From positions 50,201 to 114,200 of the forward strand of contig JADFUC010000114.1 in assembly GCA_019722365.1 (NCBI GenBank): 64,000 nt of DNA. Reading direction: 5' to 3'. The notes beneath the pieces were generated by a model. The model searched no databases and had not been told where the DNA came from. It saw only the letters and a program-made list of their open reading frames with translations. Positions 24,364 to 34,639 of this stretch are shown here, in pieces (position 1 is the stretch's first letter; every line of letters starts with the position of its first letter). Both the position numbers and the translations under genes were made by a program. The stretch comes from Lithospermum erythrorhizon. Lineage: Eukaryota; Streptophyta; Magnoliopsida; Boraginales; Boraginaceae.

Positions 24364-26762
24364 CTATTTTGGGCCACTAGTTTGAGAAGTTCCACACCTT
24401 TCCACCATAACATCATATAGTTGCTTCCCATTCTACTTGTACCAAAGGAAACATAAAAGTTAGAATTTAGGGACCACGTTTGACCTTCTCAATTGAACTC
24501 TGAATGCATATTCATACTTACAAATATCACTGGGAAAAAATGAACTTGACCTTCAGGCTTGGTCTGCATCTCCTTGAAGTAGACCAAAATTGGGAAGTTC
24601 GGCCACCAAAGTTCCCAGTTCACGAAACTTGAATATCTGTCTTTGCTATGATGATGAGAGTTTGAAGAAAATGTTGTATTATCATATTTAAAGGAAACTG
24701 TAGCATTGACTCACTTCCATCTGTTCTTCCCACCAACAAAAACATTTTCACCCGACTCCTCAAGCTGCTCTCCTACTTTCACTTCCTGATAACAGATATC
24801 AGAATCAGATATATCCATTGGTTCAACACTTCAACTCAATCGAGTCTGCAAATTTTAATTTCAGAAGTAGTGGTTTATGTAAGCAGAATTAAATTTCTTA
24901 CCAGTGCTTCATCATCAAAGACAAATCTCACTCGTGTCGTCTGAACAAGAAAGTCACTCTAATGAGTCAACCTTTTACAAGAACTCAGTTCAAACATAAT
25001 TACGTAAGTTGATTAGAAAAATATTAATGGAAGTATGACATATCCTAATGAAGTGGTCGCTGTTTGCCAGGCTGCTTCACACATAAGATTTCAATGTAAC
25101 CTGGAATAGCAGAAGTAATCCAAGAAGACCAACAGGTGCTGCTGCAATTAGATTATCTGCATATCCTAAACCACCGGCGAAACCTGTAAAAAAAATACGA
25201 ATGTAAGCATTCGTATTGTAAATTGTCATGCAAAAGGGCCAACAGATTAAAATTCCTAATCCAGAAATAGCAACCATAAAACCTTATAAGTTAGAACTAA
25301 AGCATGAGCTATTTCACTTGCAACATATTCTTAAAATGTAAAAGCACCAGAACAAATTACTACATGTTGAAGGACCCTTGTAATGTCCTCGAGTGAGACA
25401 ATCACCACTCAGAAATGGAACATTTATTATTCTGATCACATAGTACTCCGTGTAAGATTGTGTCGAATACATACCTAGAACTACAATAGGAATTCGGTAG
25501 TCAGGTTCTGGAACAATAGTTTCTTTCTTTTTCTTGACTACCTTCCTTCCAAACTGTCAAAAATCAAATACTCAGAACTCGAAAGAAACAGAAGATTGAA
25601 AGGAATAGAAAATGATACTTCCTTCATCCCATTTTGACTGAAAGGTATCTTTTAAGGAATAGTTAACCGACTTTCGAATCAAAATTTCATTCACTTACTA
25701 GTTTAGTTACTATACTTAAAATTTGACTTAATATAAAAAGATTCATGTCATGAGCATTTACATCAGTTTCTCTAAAATTTCTCTAAAATTCATTCTAAAT
25801 CTCTACTTTTTTATTTTTAGGGTTTGATTTTTATGTATATTCTTTAGCAGATTCCTATTATACACTTCACTATTGAAAAAATAATAAGGAGAGTATATAT
25901 ATAGATGTTGAAGAAGGTGGATGAATAATTTTATAGGGGAAATATAAATAAAAATTACATAAGATTAATTTGGGAATTTTGAAACTGATTAGTCAGGCCT
26001 ACAAATTAATTGTCATGGAGGTACAAATTTTGTTTCAGTTTCACACAGACCTCTATCTATGATGTTCAATATACATAAAAATCCCATTTCCACTTCACTA
26101 ACATACATATATAAAATAGGAAGCAAAATATCAGATTTAGCCAAATACTAACCACAGAGTTAATTGTGAACCCACAACTGCCACCAACACTAACATTTTT
26201 TCTAACTAAAGAATGGCTAAGTTCTATCACTTGGCCATTGAATGAGCTCTGGTAGTTCCTCAGTTGGCCACTCCATTGTTTATCTACAGAAATAAAAGAA
26301 AACCCATAATTTCATCAATCAAATCTCAAACCTTGAAATTCACTCTTGGGTCGATTCGAAAAAACCTTCCAGTCAGTAGCAGAACCAATAATTTTATATA
26401 ATGGAGCGAATGAACTTAATTTTTGAATAAATAAATGAGGAAATTTTATTTTTCAAAATTTTCGCCCCCTCTAGTTCCTCCACTTCCAATTATCATGGCC
26501 ACACAGGTAAGACTGCCTACGATCAGACCCCTTAGCGGGATTTCTAAAGAGGCATTGAAGCAATGTAATATTAACTTTACACCCCCACCCCTCTTTTTGC
26601 TTATAAATTTAATTTTCTCAGTGTGGTTGATAGTGAGCACATAACAAGGAAAATCAAGAATATTCAATGCCAGTTTACTGAAGGAGTAATGAAAGGGTAT
26701 GCAAATAAGTACTTACTCTTTGAGAGAACAAAGCGAGGAGAAGATAACAATGCACTCTCCAT
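24364..26762 (-). CDS. Plastid-type membrane protein, probable DUF3119 family (8 exons)
   Basis: Minus-strand exons: 26762-26717, 26283-26153, 25553-25475, 25183-25101, 24940-24902, 24785-24715, 24636-24522 and 24432-24364 (stop TAG). Every intron is GT...AG, the sum is 633 nt and the frame stays open for 210 residues. The ATG at 26762 is the first in frame after an upstream TGA. Residues 1-59 are rich in Ser, Asn and Arg with few acids, as in chloroplast transit peptides. A basic KKKKE patch (66-70) and PEPDYRIP precede two hydrophobic segments (about 80-92 and 97-112). The C-terminal part has TTRVRFVFDDEAL, GGKNRWKYSSFVNWELWW and FPVIFNGKQLYD. The pattern fits DUF3119, shared by cyanobacteria and plants; the family name is from memory, the structure is from the sequence. 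Likely a thylakoid or envelope protein; function unknown. Confidence 0.85.
25617..25897. mobile_element. Possible Stowaway-like MITE remnant in intron 2
   Basis: Starts TACTTCCTTCATCCCATTTTG, close to the CTCCCTCCGTCCCA-type end of Stowaway elements, and ends with AATAATAAGGAGAGTA, a weak inverted match. It lies in the intron between exons 2 and 3 of the minus-strand gene. The ends match poorly, so confidence is low. Confidence 0.3.
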
Positions 26763-26875
26763 AATCCTTGCATCCGTTCGTCATCTGACAGCAGTAAAGT
26801 AAGCCCTCTTGCGAGTGATATTGAACGAGCGGTTGTGGTTTTCATTTTTAATATTAAAAGTGTGAAATGTGCTTA
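26763..26875 (-). promoter_or_regulatory. 5' leader/promoter region of the plastid-protein gene
   Basis: Immediately upstream (minus strand) of the ATG at 26762. Short out-of-frame ATGs occur at 26845 and 26773, so the leader could carry small upstream open frames. No clear TATA box was found before the GC-rich block that begins at about 26876. Confidence 0.35.
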
Positions 26876-27440
26876 GCCCCAGCGATCAGTAGATTACTGG
26901 CACCGAGGGGATAGTTCTTTCGGGGATAGTGGCGTTAATAGATCCGGTGTCGGTACGCTCCTTCGCGGCTCGAAAATCGGCTTCGAAAACCGCTCGAATC
27001 TTAATCGGCGATAATCAAGTAATTTTTACTCGATGGCTTATCGAGGTAACGGTCTACCGCTTGGATATTACTCGATAAAAATAAAATAAAGTATTATATA
27101 TTATGTAAAATAAAATAATACTAATTTCTTGGACTTCAAATACAAAAAGACAAACAAAAATTCTTAAAATATTATATATTGTATAAAATTAAATATTACT
27201 TCCTTAAATACAAAAAAAAATGCTTTAAAATTTGCTAAAGGATCGGGTAACAAGGTACCGCTCGTTACTTCGACTAAAAACCCGGCTCGATACACCTTAA
27301 AGGTTGTCGAGGCGAAACTTCAATAATTTTTACTCGTTACTGCAATGCCGGGTAATTACCCGGCTCGGTAAGAAAACCGGCGGGTAACCGGTACCAGCTG
27401 GAAGTACCCGGCTAGATTGGCGCTACTCGGGGGATACCAC
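26876..27440. mobile_element. GC-rich-ended candidate non-autonomous DNA transposon
   Basis: Two GC-rich flanks full of short motifs surround an AT-rich core (about 27075-27235). Variants of CCCGGCTCG, CTCGATA and CGGGTAA recur on both strands: GCTCGAA, ACTCGATGG and TATCGAGG on the left; CCCGGCTCGATA, GCCGGGTAATTACCCGGC and GGGTAACCGG on the right. TAATTTTTACTCG occurs in both flanks (about 27022 and 27326). Clustered subterminal motifs around a featureless core are typical of hAT-type non-autonomous elements. No terminal inverted repeat or 8-bp duplication could be confirmed, and no transposase is present. Confidence 0.4.
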
Positions 27441-29813
27441 GAAGGAGTTAATCGCGGGATGTGCCTCAATTGAGAGCTTTCCTTTTAACGATTCACCATG
27501 ATAGTGAGGCAGCATTTCTGCATTGAAGAGGCATTTGCTAGTCTTAGCCCATTTCTATCGGGACTATTTTATTTAATCATTGTACCTATCTATGGAGATT
27601 GGAAATGTTAAATATTGATGATTGATGTAACTCGTAGAAAGATTTTATTATTTATAATTCGCACCAATACAATAAAACCCCTTTAGGAAAAACTTTCTAG
27701 GTACAAAGAATGAAGATTTATCAAATCGATTGAGGCTCCTCTATCAATCAATTAGTCTCTAAAAGGATTACTGACTGCTTGAGATACTTGATTTGATGTG
27801 GTCATGGACTTGAGACTCGAATTTGGGGTTTGGATATGTGCTTGGACCGGTATGTGACCCTGAGCTGGATTTGGGATTGGATTTGATGTTAAATTTTGTG
27901 AGCACGGACTGCGTGGCGATCACTGAGTTTGATTTGGATAATGAACTTGATAGGAGTCTAGACGATTGTGATCTAAGATTGGATAGAGGCTTATTCTTGA
28001 GACTTGGTCTTTTTCAACTTTGGATTTGGTGGAACAGGTGCATAGCGGTACTCCGTGTGTTTGTATGGACTTGATCTTAGTCTTTGGACTTGGTCGTGGG
28101 ACTGAGACTTGATTTGACTATGTGTCTAGCTTGGGGGCCTTAACATATTGATCCGTGCGGTTGGAATTTGAGTTCGGGTGCCCAACAACCTCTTGATCTT
28201 GGTGTTATCTGTGTGGATATCTTTCCTTCGAGTCAAGGGGATACCTTAGCGAGTTCTGCGGTGTTTTCTGACGGCGGACGAGGGCTATGCGGCTTGTATC
28301 CTGCCTGAGTTTACTATAGGAGCCTTTGTGGCTTAATCCTGAAGTGATTTGATGTGTGAGATATGAGTTGATCAAATTCTCATCTATTTTTGGGTATTGA
28401 TCATGAAATTACTGCATTTGTGTAATAATTCATCGTAATTCCTAATTTTAGGCTCCTATTTTGGTGATGGAGTTGAAGATTTTTATGTTCTTCCCTCCGT
28501 TCTTGAATTTAGGGGCCTATTTGGCTTTTAGGTTGAATATTTCAGTGTTTTTGGTGGTTTTGTGGTGGTTCTCACCTGAAAAGAAACAAAATTCAGAGGT
28601 TTTCTTTTAAAACACCGGAGGCATTTTAGGCTTTAGAGACTTTCTTAAATTGGTTGATCCACTTTCAGGTAGATTATGATGTTAGGTTGTTTTTGAATTA
28701 AAGATCTAGTAATAGATTTTTTATGAAACTCTCTTCTCTAAGTAAGAGAAAGAGTCGCCTATTTGATGATGGAGTAGGGTTTTGGGTAGCTGTTTACACT
28801 TATTGACCTCGATATTTCCTTGATATATTAATTTCAGCCCTGTAACTTCCGGGAACCCTATTTCGGGTTTAAAATTAAGGTTAATTAATATAAAATCCTG
28901 ACTTTAACTTCAATTAATTTCGAGGATTTAATTTCGGAACCAACACATTTACCATTATTCTATTTTTATTGGAATTTCAATCGAAACTTTAAATAAATCA
29001 CATTATAACTTTTCTTTTAATCTAACGTTATTTAATTAATTTAGCTAATTCAAATAATTTGAATTTAATTAAAAATGGTTATTAAATTTCGACTGTCTAC
29101 AAATGCCCTCGGTAGGAAACTACTTGGTAGCGTCGAGAGGGAGTTCATTTAAAAGCTGGAATATTTCAAATTCTTCTGTTGCTTTTGACCACAGAGTTTA
29201 AATATGACACCAAGTATTTGGAATAGCCGATCCTAAGATGTTGAAGGTTTAAGATCACTTAGAATTAATCTCAGATCCTCTAGGGATGTGTAGAGAGTTA
29301 ATTTTAGTCAACATGAATTTTATGTCATGCTAACTAGTTGTAGTAATTAACTCTGACTTATCGAAAGTCTAAAATTAATTACAATTTCTAGAATTAATCA
29401 CGTATCTTCAAGGGATATTACAAATTCTTGAATTAATCCCGTATCTTCAGGGGATATCGGAAAATTAATCATAGTTAATATGCTCTCACCAAAAAGAGGT
29501 AGTGTTTTATAAGTAGTGTTTATACTTTCTACTTAAAGGGCTTTGGAACAAATAGAACTTGTTCATAGTTGAATTGCACTTGGAGATTCCAAGTTGCCTA
29601 TGCACCAAACGGATCAAGTTAAATGTAGTTCGGGGAGGTAGGTGTTTATGCTTTCACCAAGGAGACTATGGATAATTTAGCCTCGTGTCAAATAGATGGT
29701 AAACTGATTTAGGCTGTGCTCAAGGAGTGTGGAGAAAGTTTATTCTCGTATCAAGGAGAATGGAAGCAGGGTTGTTCTCATGTCAAGGAATTGTAGATAG
29801 TTTAGGCTCTTAT
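27441..29813. other. Unassigned intergenic DNA, probably old repeat remnants
   Basis: No gene is supported. An 83-codon open frame at 27823-28074 is rich in Asp and Leu because GATTTG/GACTTG words repeat; I do not call it. Short repeats of AATTAATC..GTATCTTCA.GGGATAT occur at about 29390-29470. A loose repeat of (A)AGGAG..G..TTTA..CTC.TGTCAA occurs between about 29660 and 29800. The block at 28840-29130 (GGGAACCCTATTTCGG, CTGTCTACAAATGCC) is reminiscent of plant LTR sequence but has no partner here. Confidence 0.4.
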
Positions 29814-30575
29814 TGTTGGTGTTTCTATCGTATCAATAATATTCCTAATAATAATACTATGGATACAAATCCCTTGATCACTTACCATTTGTATAAACAA
29901 TAATTAAAGAGACAGAAAATATATACCATTCTTCGGGAATAAATAATCAGAGAAATAGCAGAATATTGTGACGAAGACCCCACGAGAATCCAAACTAGAA
30001 TGCCTCTAAGATTTTCCACACCAGCAGGCAGAACAAGTCCATCCGAGAGTTTTACTAGAACTCTTTTAAAATATTGTGAACTAAGGAAGAGTTTGGGCGA
30101 AAAATCCAGAGGATTTTCCGACCAACTATTAGACCAAAACAGAAAGGGAGAGAGAGAGGGATTTTTGGCCTTTCACAAAGTGAATACCAAAAGTGCATGA
30201 GCAATTTTCTTCTCCAAAAAGTGGCCTATATATAGGCATCAAATGTCCTACACTTTTAGGCATTTGTTATGGAGAGTTAAGCAAAAACTCTACCACCTTC
30301 TTATTTTAGTCGAACTAGGAAAATGGGAGTTCTAGAATCTTCTCACTTCTTATCCATAAAAACAAGGCATGTTAAGTGGCTAAGTAGAATATTCTAGAAT
30401 CTCTCTATCTCCTACACCATGTCGAGCTAGGGGTGGTTTCCGACAATTGGAAGTCGCCCCAATCTTCTTATATATAGTTCTATTTAAATCAGAAAGTTAT
30501 AATTAAATTATTACTTGAATTGCTTTGTATGTGTGTGGCCTCTTGAAACCGTTGACAAAAACCATATACTAATAA
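29814..30575 (-). repeat. 3' LTR of the minus-strand copia, left part
   Basis: Matches 46919-47640, for example AATGCCTCTAAGATT, GAGTTTTACTAGAACTC and AAACAAGGCATGTTAAGTGG. Interrupted after the AATAA duplication at 30571-30575. It includes CCTATATATAGGC, a possible TATA box on either strand, at about 30227-30239. Confidence 0.8.
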
Positions 30576-33185
30576 TGAAATAACCGTTCCTTACTAATAT
30601 TATGTTGATAGTATATAAGTTTCTCGGTGGAGTATTCGGGGTAAATTTAAAATTTGAAGTTGGTAGTGGAGAATTTAACAAAGCGATTAGGTTGGTGGTA
30701 TATTCGGTTTGTGGTGGGACAGTGATAGTATAAATGATTCGAATAAAATCGATGTATTGGACTTGTATTATATGAGTAGTAGTTTATGTTATGGAAAACT
30801 TTATATTTGGAATGGGTTTCATTGCTTGAAATTTAATGCGAAAAGTGGAAATAAACCCGAACCAACAGGGGCCTTAAGTCATTTTAAAATCTCACTTATC
30901 ATATCTACTTCATCATTATCCAAACACACAAATCATTCTCTTTCTTTCCCTGTGGCGGTCTGCGCCTCCCCCTCCCCTCGAAAATTTTCTTCGTTTCTCT
31001 GCAAATCGATTGTCGACACTTGTAAAGAACAAACTGGTGGATTTTCTTCTCCTCATCATCCTCATCACATCTAGGTAAGAAAGATTGAATCTTTTGGGAT
31101 ATTTCTTGAGTTTTTAAAGAGTTGACTTTTCTTGGATTTTGTTGACTTTTAGATCTCGAATGTATTATGGTATAGAAATGTTATCTGAGTATCGGTGAGG
31201 GAATTAGAGGTGATTTTGAGTAGTTATTGGGGTTAGAAAGTGGTGTAAGTGTATGTTGACTTTTATTGACTTTTCTTAAATTGACTTTAAATGGTAATAT
31301 GGGGTTAGAGGACTTTAATATAGTTGATTTTGGTATAGAATTATTGGTTTGGATATGGACGGTAGAGATTGGGTTGAAAGTTTGGAAAAGTTCTTATGGT
31401 AATTAGTGCTTGGAATTGGAGGTTATATTTAATGGTTAATTAGTTGTCAATTGATTCTTGAATTGATTAGAATGTGCTTAAAAGTGTTATTCTTGGGGTA
31501 ATAAGGTAATGACGAATATTGAGGAAATAGTTATGTTGGAATGTTAAAGTGTATACGATCTTGGGAATAGGATGATTGCTAAGAGTTGTAAATTTGAATC
31601 GTGAGGCCGAGTATAACACTGAGGTTTACTATAGATGTTAAAGTGAAGTTATTACGTAGAATGTGTTATAATGTATGAATTTTTTAATAGGAGTTGAGCT
31701 TTGGATCGTATGAGGCTGCGTAGAATATCATTACTACTTTTGGGCTCGGTGAGTACAAATCTCCTGATCAGGGACCTTTCATATATATATATATATATAT
31801 CATGATATATATTCTTCATGTGTTGTTTGAGACTATTCTGATATGTGTATTGTGTGGCTATAATTGATATTATGTGAAAATTGTGATTTATGATGCATAG
31901 TATGAAATAACTGAGATTTGATTGACATTATGAGATAACTATGATTATGAAGTATGTTATGACATAATTGAGATTATGAGTTACATTATGAGATAGTTTT
32001 TGGATATAATTCATGTTATGGGGAATTGTGTGTGTGGGTATTGTGTATGTGTGCTTAATTTGTGTCTTGTGTGTGTGTGTGGGCGTGTGCGGATGGTAGC
32101 GGTGCTTTATGTGTGTTATTTGCGGAGGCGGTGGTGGCCTTCGACCGGGAGGAGTTTGGTGTGGTGTTACATGTTATTGTGGGTGGCCAGGTGATTCGGG
32201 AGGTTTGGTGTGGTCTCTTGCTTGAGAATAGCCAACCTCGATTCGGGAGGATGGTGGTGGAGGCCGTCGATTATTTGGAGGTGGATTCCTCATGTGTGTG
32301 TATTATTTGGAGGTGGATTCCTCATTATGTGTATTATTTGGAGGTGGATTCTCATATATGTATTATTTGGAGTGGATTCCTCTTATGTGTATTATTTGGA
32401 GGTGAATTCCTCATATATGTATTATTTGAGTGGATTCCTCATATGTGTATTATTTGGAGGTGGATTCCTCATATATGTATTATTTGAGTGGATTCCTCAT
32501 ATGTGTATTATCTGTGGAGTGGATTCCTCACTTGATTTTGTGTGTTGAGATTGTTTCCACTTAAATGAATATGCATTAGTTATGAATAATATAATCTCGT
32601 GTGTAGCGTCGTGTAACATTGTATAAGAAATCTATGTGATATGCGGACGATTATTTATTAAGTACCACGATTAATATGCGTGCATATGATATATTTATAT
32701 ATCTATAAGCATGAATATATATGATGGAATTCGATGCATTGGTATTTGTATTCACTCAAACAATATTTGACTCCCCCATTCTCATGGTAGGGGCGTTTCA
32801 TGCCTAGGTTTCTAGGAAATGATTGAAGTGGTGAGGAAGCGGTTTCTTTGGTAGGTGGAGATCATAGGTGGTAGCGGTGGCATAGGAAGTCTCATCGGTC
32901 ATTTCTTTGTTTTGTTGTCGGATTGTATATTTTTAGGCGGTGTGTTGTATTATATTGTGAATTAAAGTTTGTCATACTTTCCTATGTTGTATCTTGGATT
33001 TGTATTCTATTGGTACATTAATTTGTTGAATGTATTGTTAAGAACACCACGATGGAATAGAAGTTTTATTTTGATAATGTCGGCCGGGTTTTTGTTGTTA
33101 TTGTATCCCATCGTTTGGTGACTCTGGTATACAGGTTGTTAATGATCTTAACCTCAGGGCGGCCGACTTGGGGTGGGTCGTTACA
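30576..33185 (+). repeat. 5' LTR of the gypsy element
   Basis: Direct partner of 37434-39925. Contains an (AT)n run (31777-31800), GTTGACTTTTATTGACTTTTC words, a nearly identical tract at 31839-32020 (versus 38708-38885) and a 9-copy tandem repeat at 32270-32530. The long open frames at 32062-32548 are produced by that repeat and are not genes. Confidence 0.88.
32270..32530 (+). repeat. ~30-bp tandem repeat in the gypsy 5' LTR
   Basis: About nine copies of GTATTATTTGGAGGTGGATTCCTCATAT, alternating between forms with TTTGGAGGTGG and TTTGAGTGG. The 3' LTR counterpart at 39105-39275 has about six or seven damaged copies. Confidence 0.85.
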
Positions 33186-33189
33186 ATTT

Positions 33190-33201
33190 TGGTATCAGAG
33201 C
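33190..33201 (+). promoter_or_regulatory. Primer-binding site of the gypsy element
   Basis: TGGTATCAGAGC, complementary to the 3' end of initiator methionine tRNA, four bases after the LTR end CGTTACA. Confidence 0.9.
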
Positions 33202-33339
33202 CTAGGTTCAGGGTCTTTATGGTGTCCTGTGTGGTTATGTGCCTAGGTTGATAGTTGTTAGGGAGTTGTCGATATTGGATTTTTCTTGTGGGGAATTACA
33301 CGATCCTTCCCTTTCTTTTGTTATTTTATAGGCGGTGAG

Positions 33340-34560
33340 GATGTTACCGCCCACGTATTCGGGTAAGTCTTTGCGAGAGGTGCGGCAAAGAAGCGCCCAG
33401 CGAGGAGGCTGAGAGAGGTGCCGAAGGTGGTAGAGGTGCGAGAGGTGGTAGGAGTGCAGTCGCAGAAAATGTGGGCTGGCATTATTGAGTAGTGATGAGC
33501 CTGAGTGTCGGGCCACGAGTTACGGGGTAAATATTGGTGGAGATCGAGACCGTAGTGCACATGCATTTGGGCCAGGAAGTGGAGTCACCGAGTAAGTTAT
33601 TTGACCGCTTTACGAGGCGGGACCACTTGAAGTTTGCCGGGGTGATTCTCCTATCGAGGCATTAGAGTTCATTCGAGACTTGGAGGTATATTTGAGCCTA
33701 TGGGAGTTACTGGGGAGTTGAGGAGCATATTCGCGGCTTACAGTGCAGTGGAGCTCAAGATTGGTGGGGAGAATGTACGATCTTTGATTCTTATTTGGCG
33801 GACCGGTGTTGTGGATGATTCGTGGAGTATTTCGAGAGGCTTTTGTCTTGGGGTGCATATATCGGCTCTAGAGGAGTGATCGGCTCGAAGCAAGGAAGCG
33901 AGGACTATAGCGACTACGAGAAAAGATTCGGTGATCTACGTCGTCTACTTCCGGAGGTGAATCCTCTTGAGGGAAGAGGATCGAGATTCGAGGGGCTTGG
34001 AGGAATGGTGGGAGATCCAGCGGGTTGTCACTCGAGAACATACAACTTTCCATGAACTAGTGAATGATGCGCTACAGGTAAGAGATAGTTTGGTGAGTAT
34101 GGAGTTAGTGGGGAGAAAAGAGGAAGATATGATGCTTCCAAGATGGGTGGCCGGTCGAGTTACGGGTTTCGAGGGCGTCCATCGCGTAGCGGCCACGTTA
34201 CGGCCAGTCGGTTGATTAACTCATTACTAATTCTCGATTAAGCGCTCTTGTTTCTATACGGAGTCTTTTCATCGGTCGAGAGGATCTCGGAGAGGTTATC
34301 GAGGCCGAGTGACTATGGGTGTTTTTCGTTGTGGTAAACCGGGTCCAGAGGCTGCGGAATGCCGAGGCAGGGTTGTGAGTGCATTATCGATGTCGCCCGG
34401 GAAGGGCCATTGCGGGCGGTGTCCCCGAGAGGCCAGTGTTGAGTGGGGTGCTAGCACATTTCCTCTAGAGGCGGCCCGGGCGGAGGAGGCTATCAAGGAA
34501 GTCGTAGTGAAGTCGATCTAGCGGTAGAGGAAGCTTTGGGCGTGGGTTAGGAGTAGTCGG
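33340..34560 (+). pseudogene. Gypsy gag with zinc knuckle
   Basis: Fragments of a capsid domain appear in shifting frames: GVTGELRSIFAA.. (about 33702-33740), DYSDYEKRFGDLRRLLP (33904-33955) and WEIQRVVTREHTTFHELVND (34010-34068). A knuckle follows at about 34320-34361, CGKPGPEAAEC, where the first Cys reads as Arg-Cys and the conserved His is Pro; both would weaken zinc binding. In intact relatives gag forms the virus-like particle. Several frameshifts make this copy non-functional as written. The minus-strand open frames across the same bases are shadows. Confidence 0.72.
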
Positions 34561-34639
34561 GGTAGTAAGGTTCTTTGGGGCTGGGCCAGGATGGTGCCGG
34601 AACTAGTAGGTAGGCGGATATTTGCGGATTACCAGCGAG

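Noticed and set aside
25077..25277. Hydrophobic 66-codon minus-strand open frame as a stand-alone small gene
   Set aside because: It is exon 4 of the eight-exon gene plus readthrough of both flanking introns.
27823..28074. Asp/Leu-rich 83-codon open frame
   Set aside because: Generated by repeated GATTTG/GACTTG words, no domain, no start context or neighbours supporting a gene.
32062..32548. Two long plus-strand open frames with repeated Trp/Ile/Tyr-rich units
   Set aside because: Produced by the tandem repeat of the gypsy LTR; the other LTR does not keep the frames.
33235..34196. Several minus-strand open frames of 60-93 codons across gypsy gag
   Set aside because: Gag motifs and the knuckle read on the plus strand; the minus frames have no motifs.
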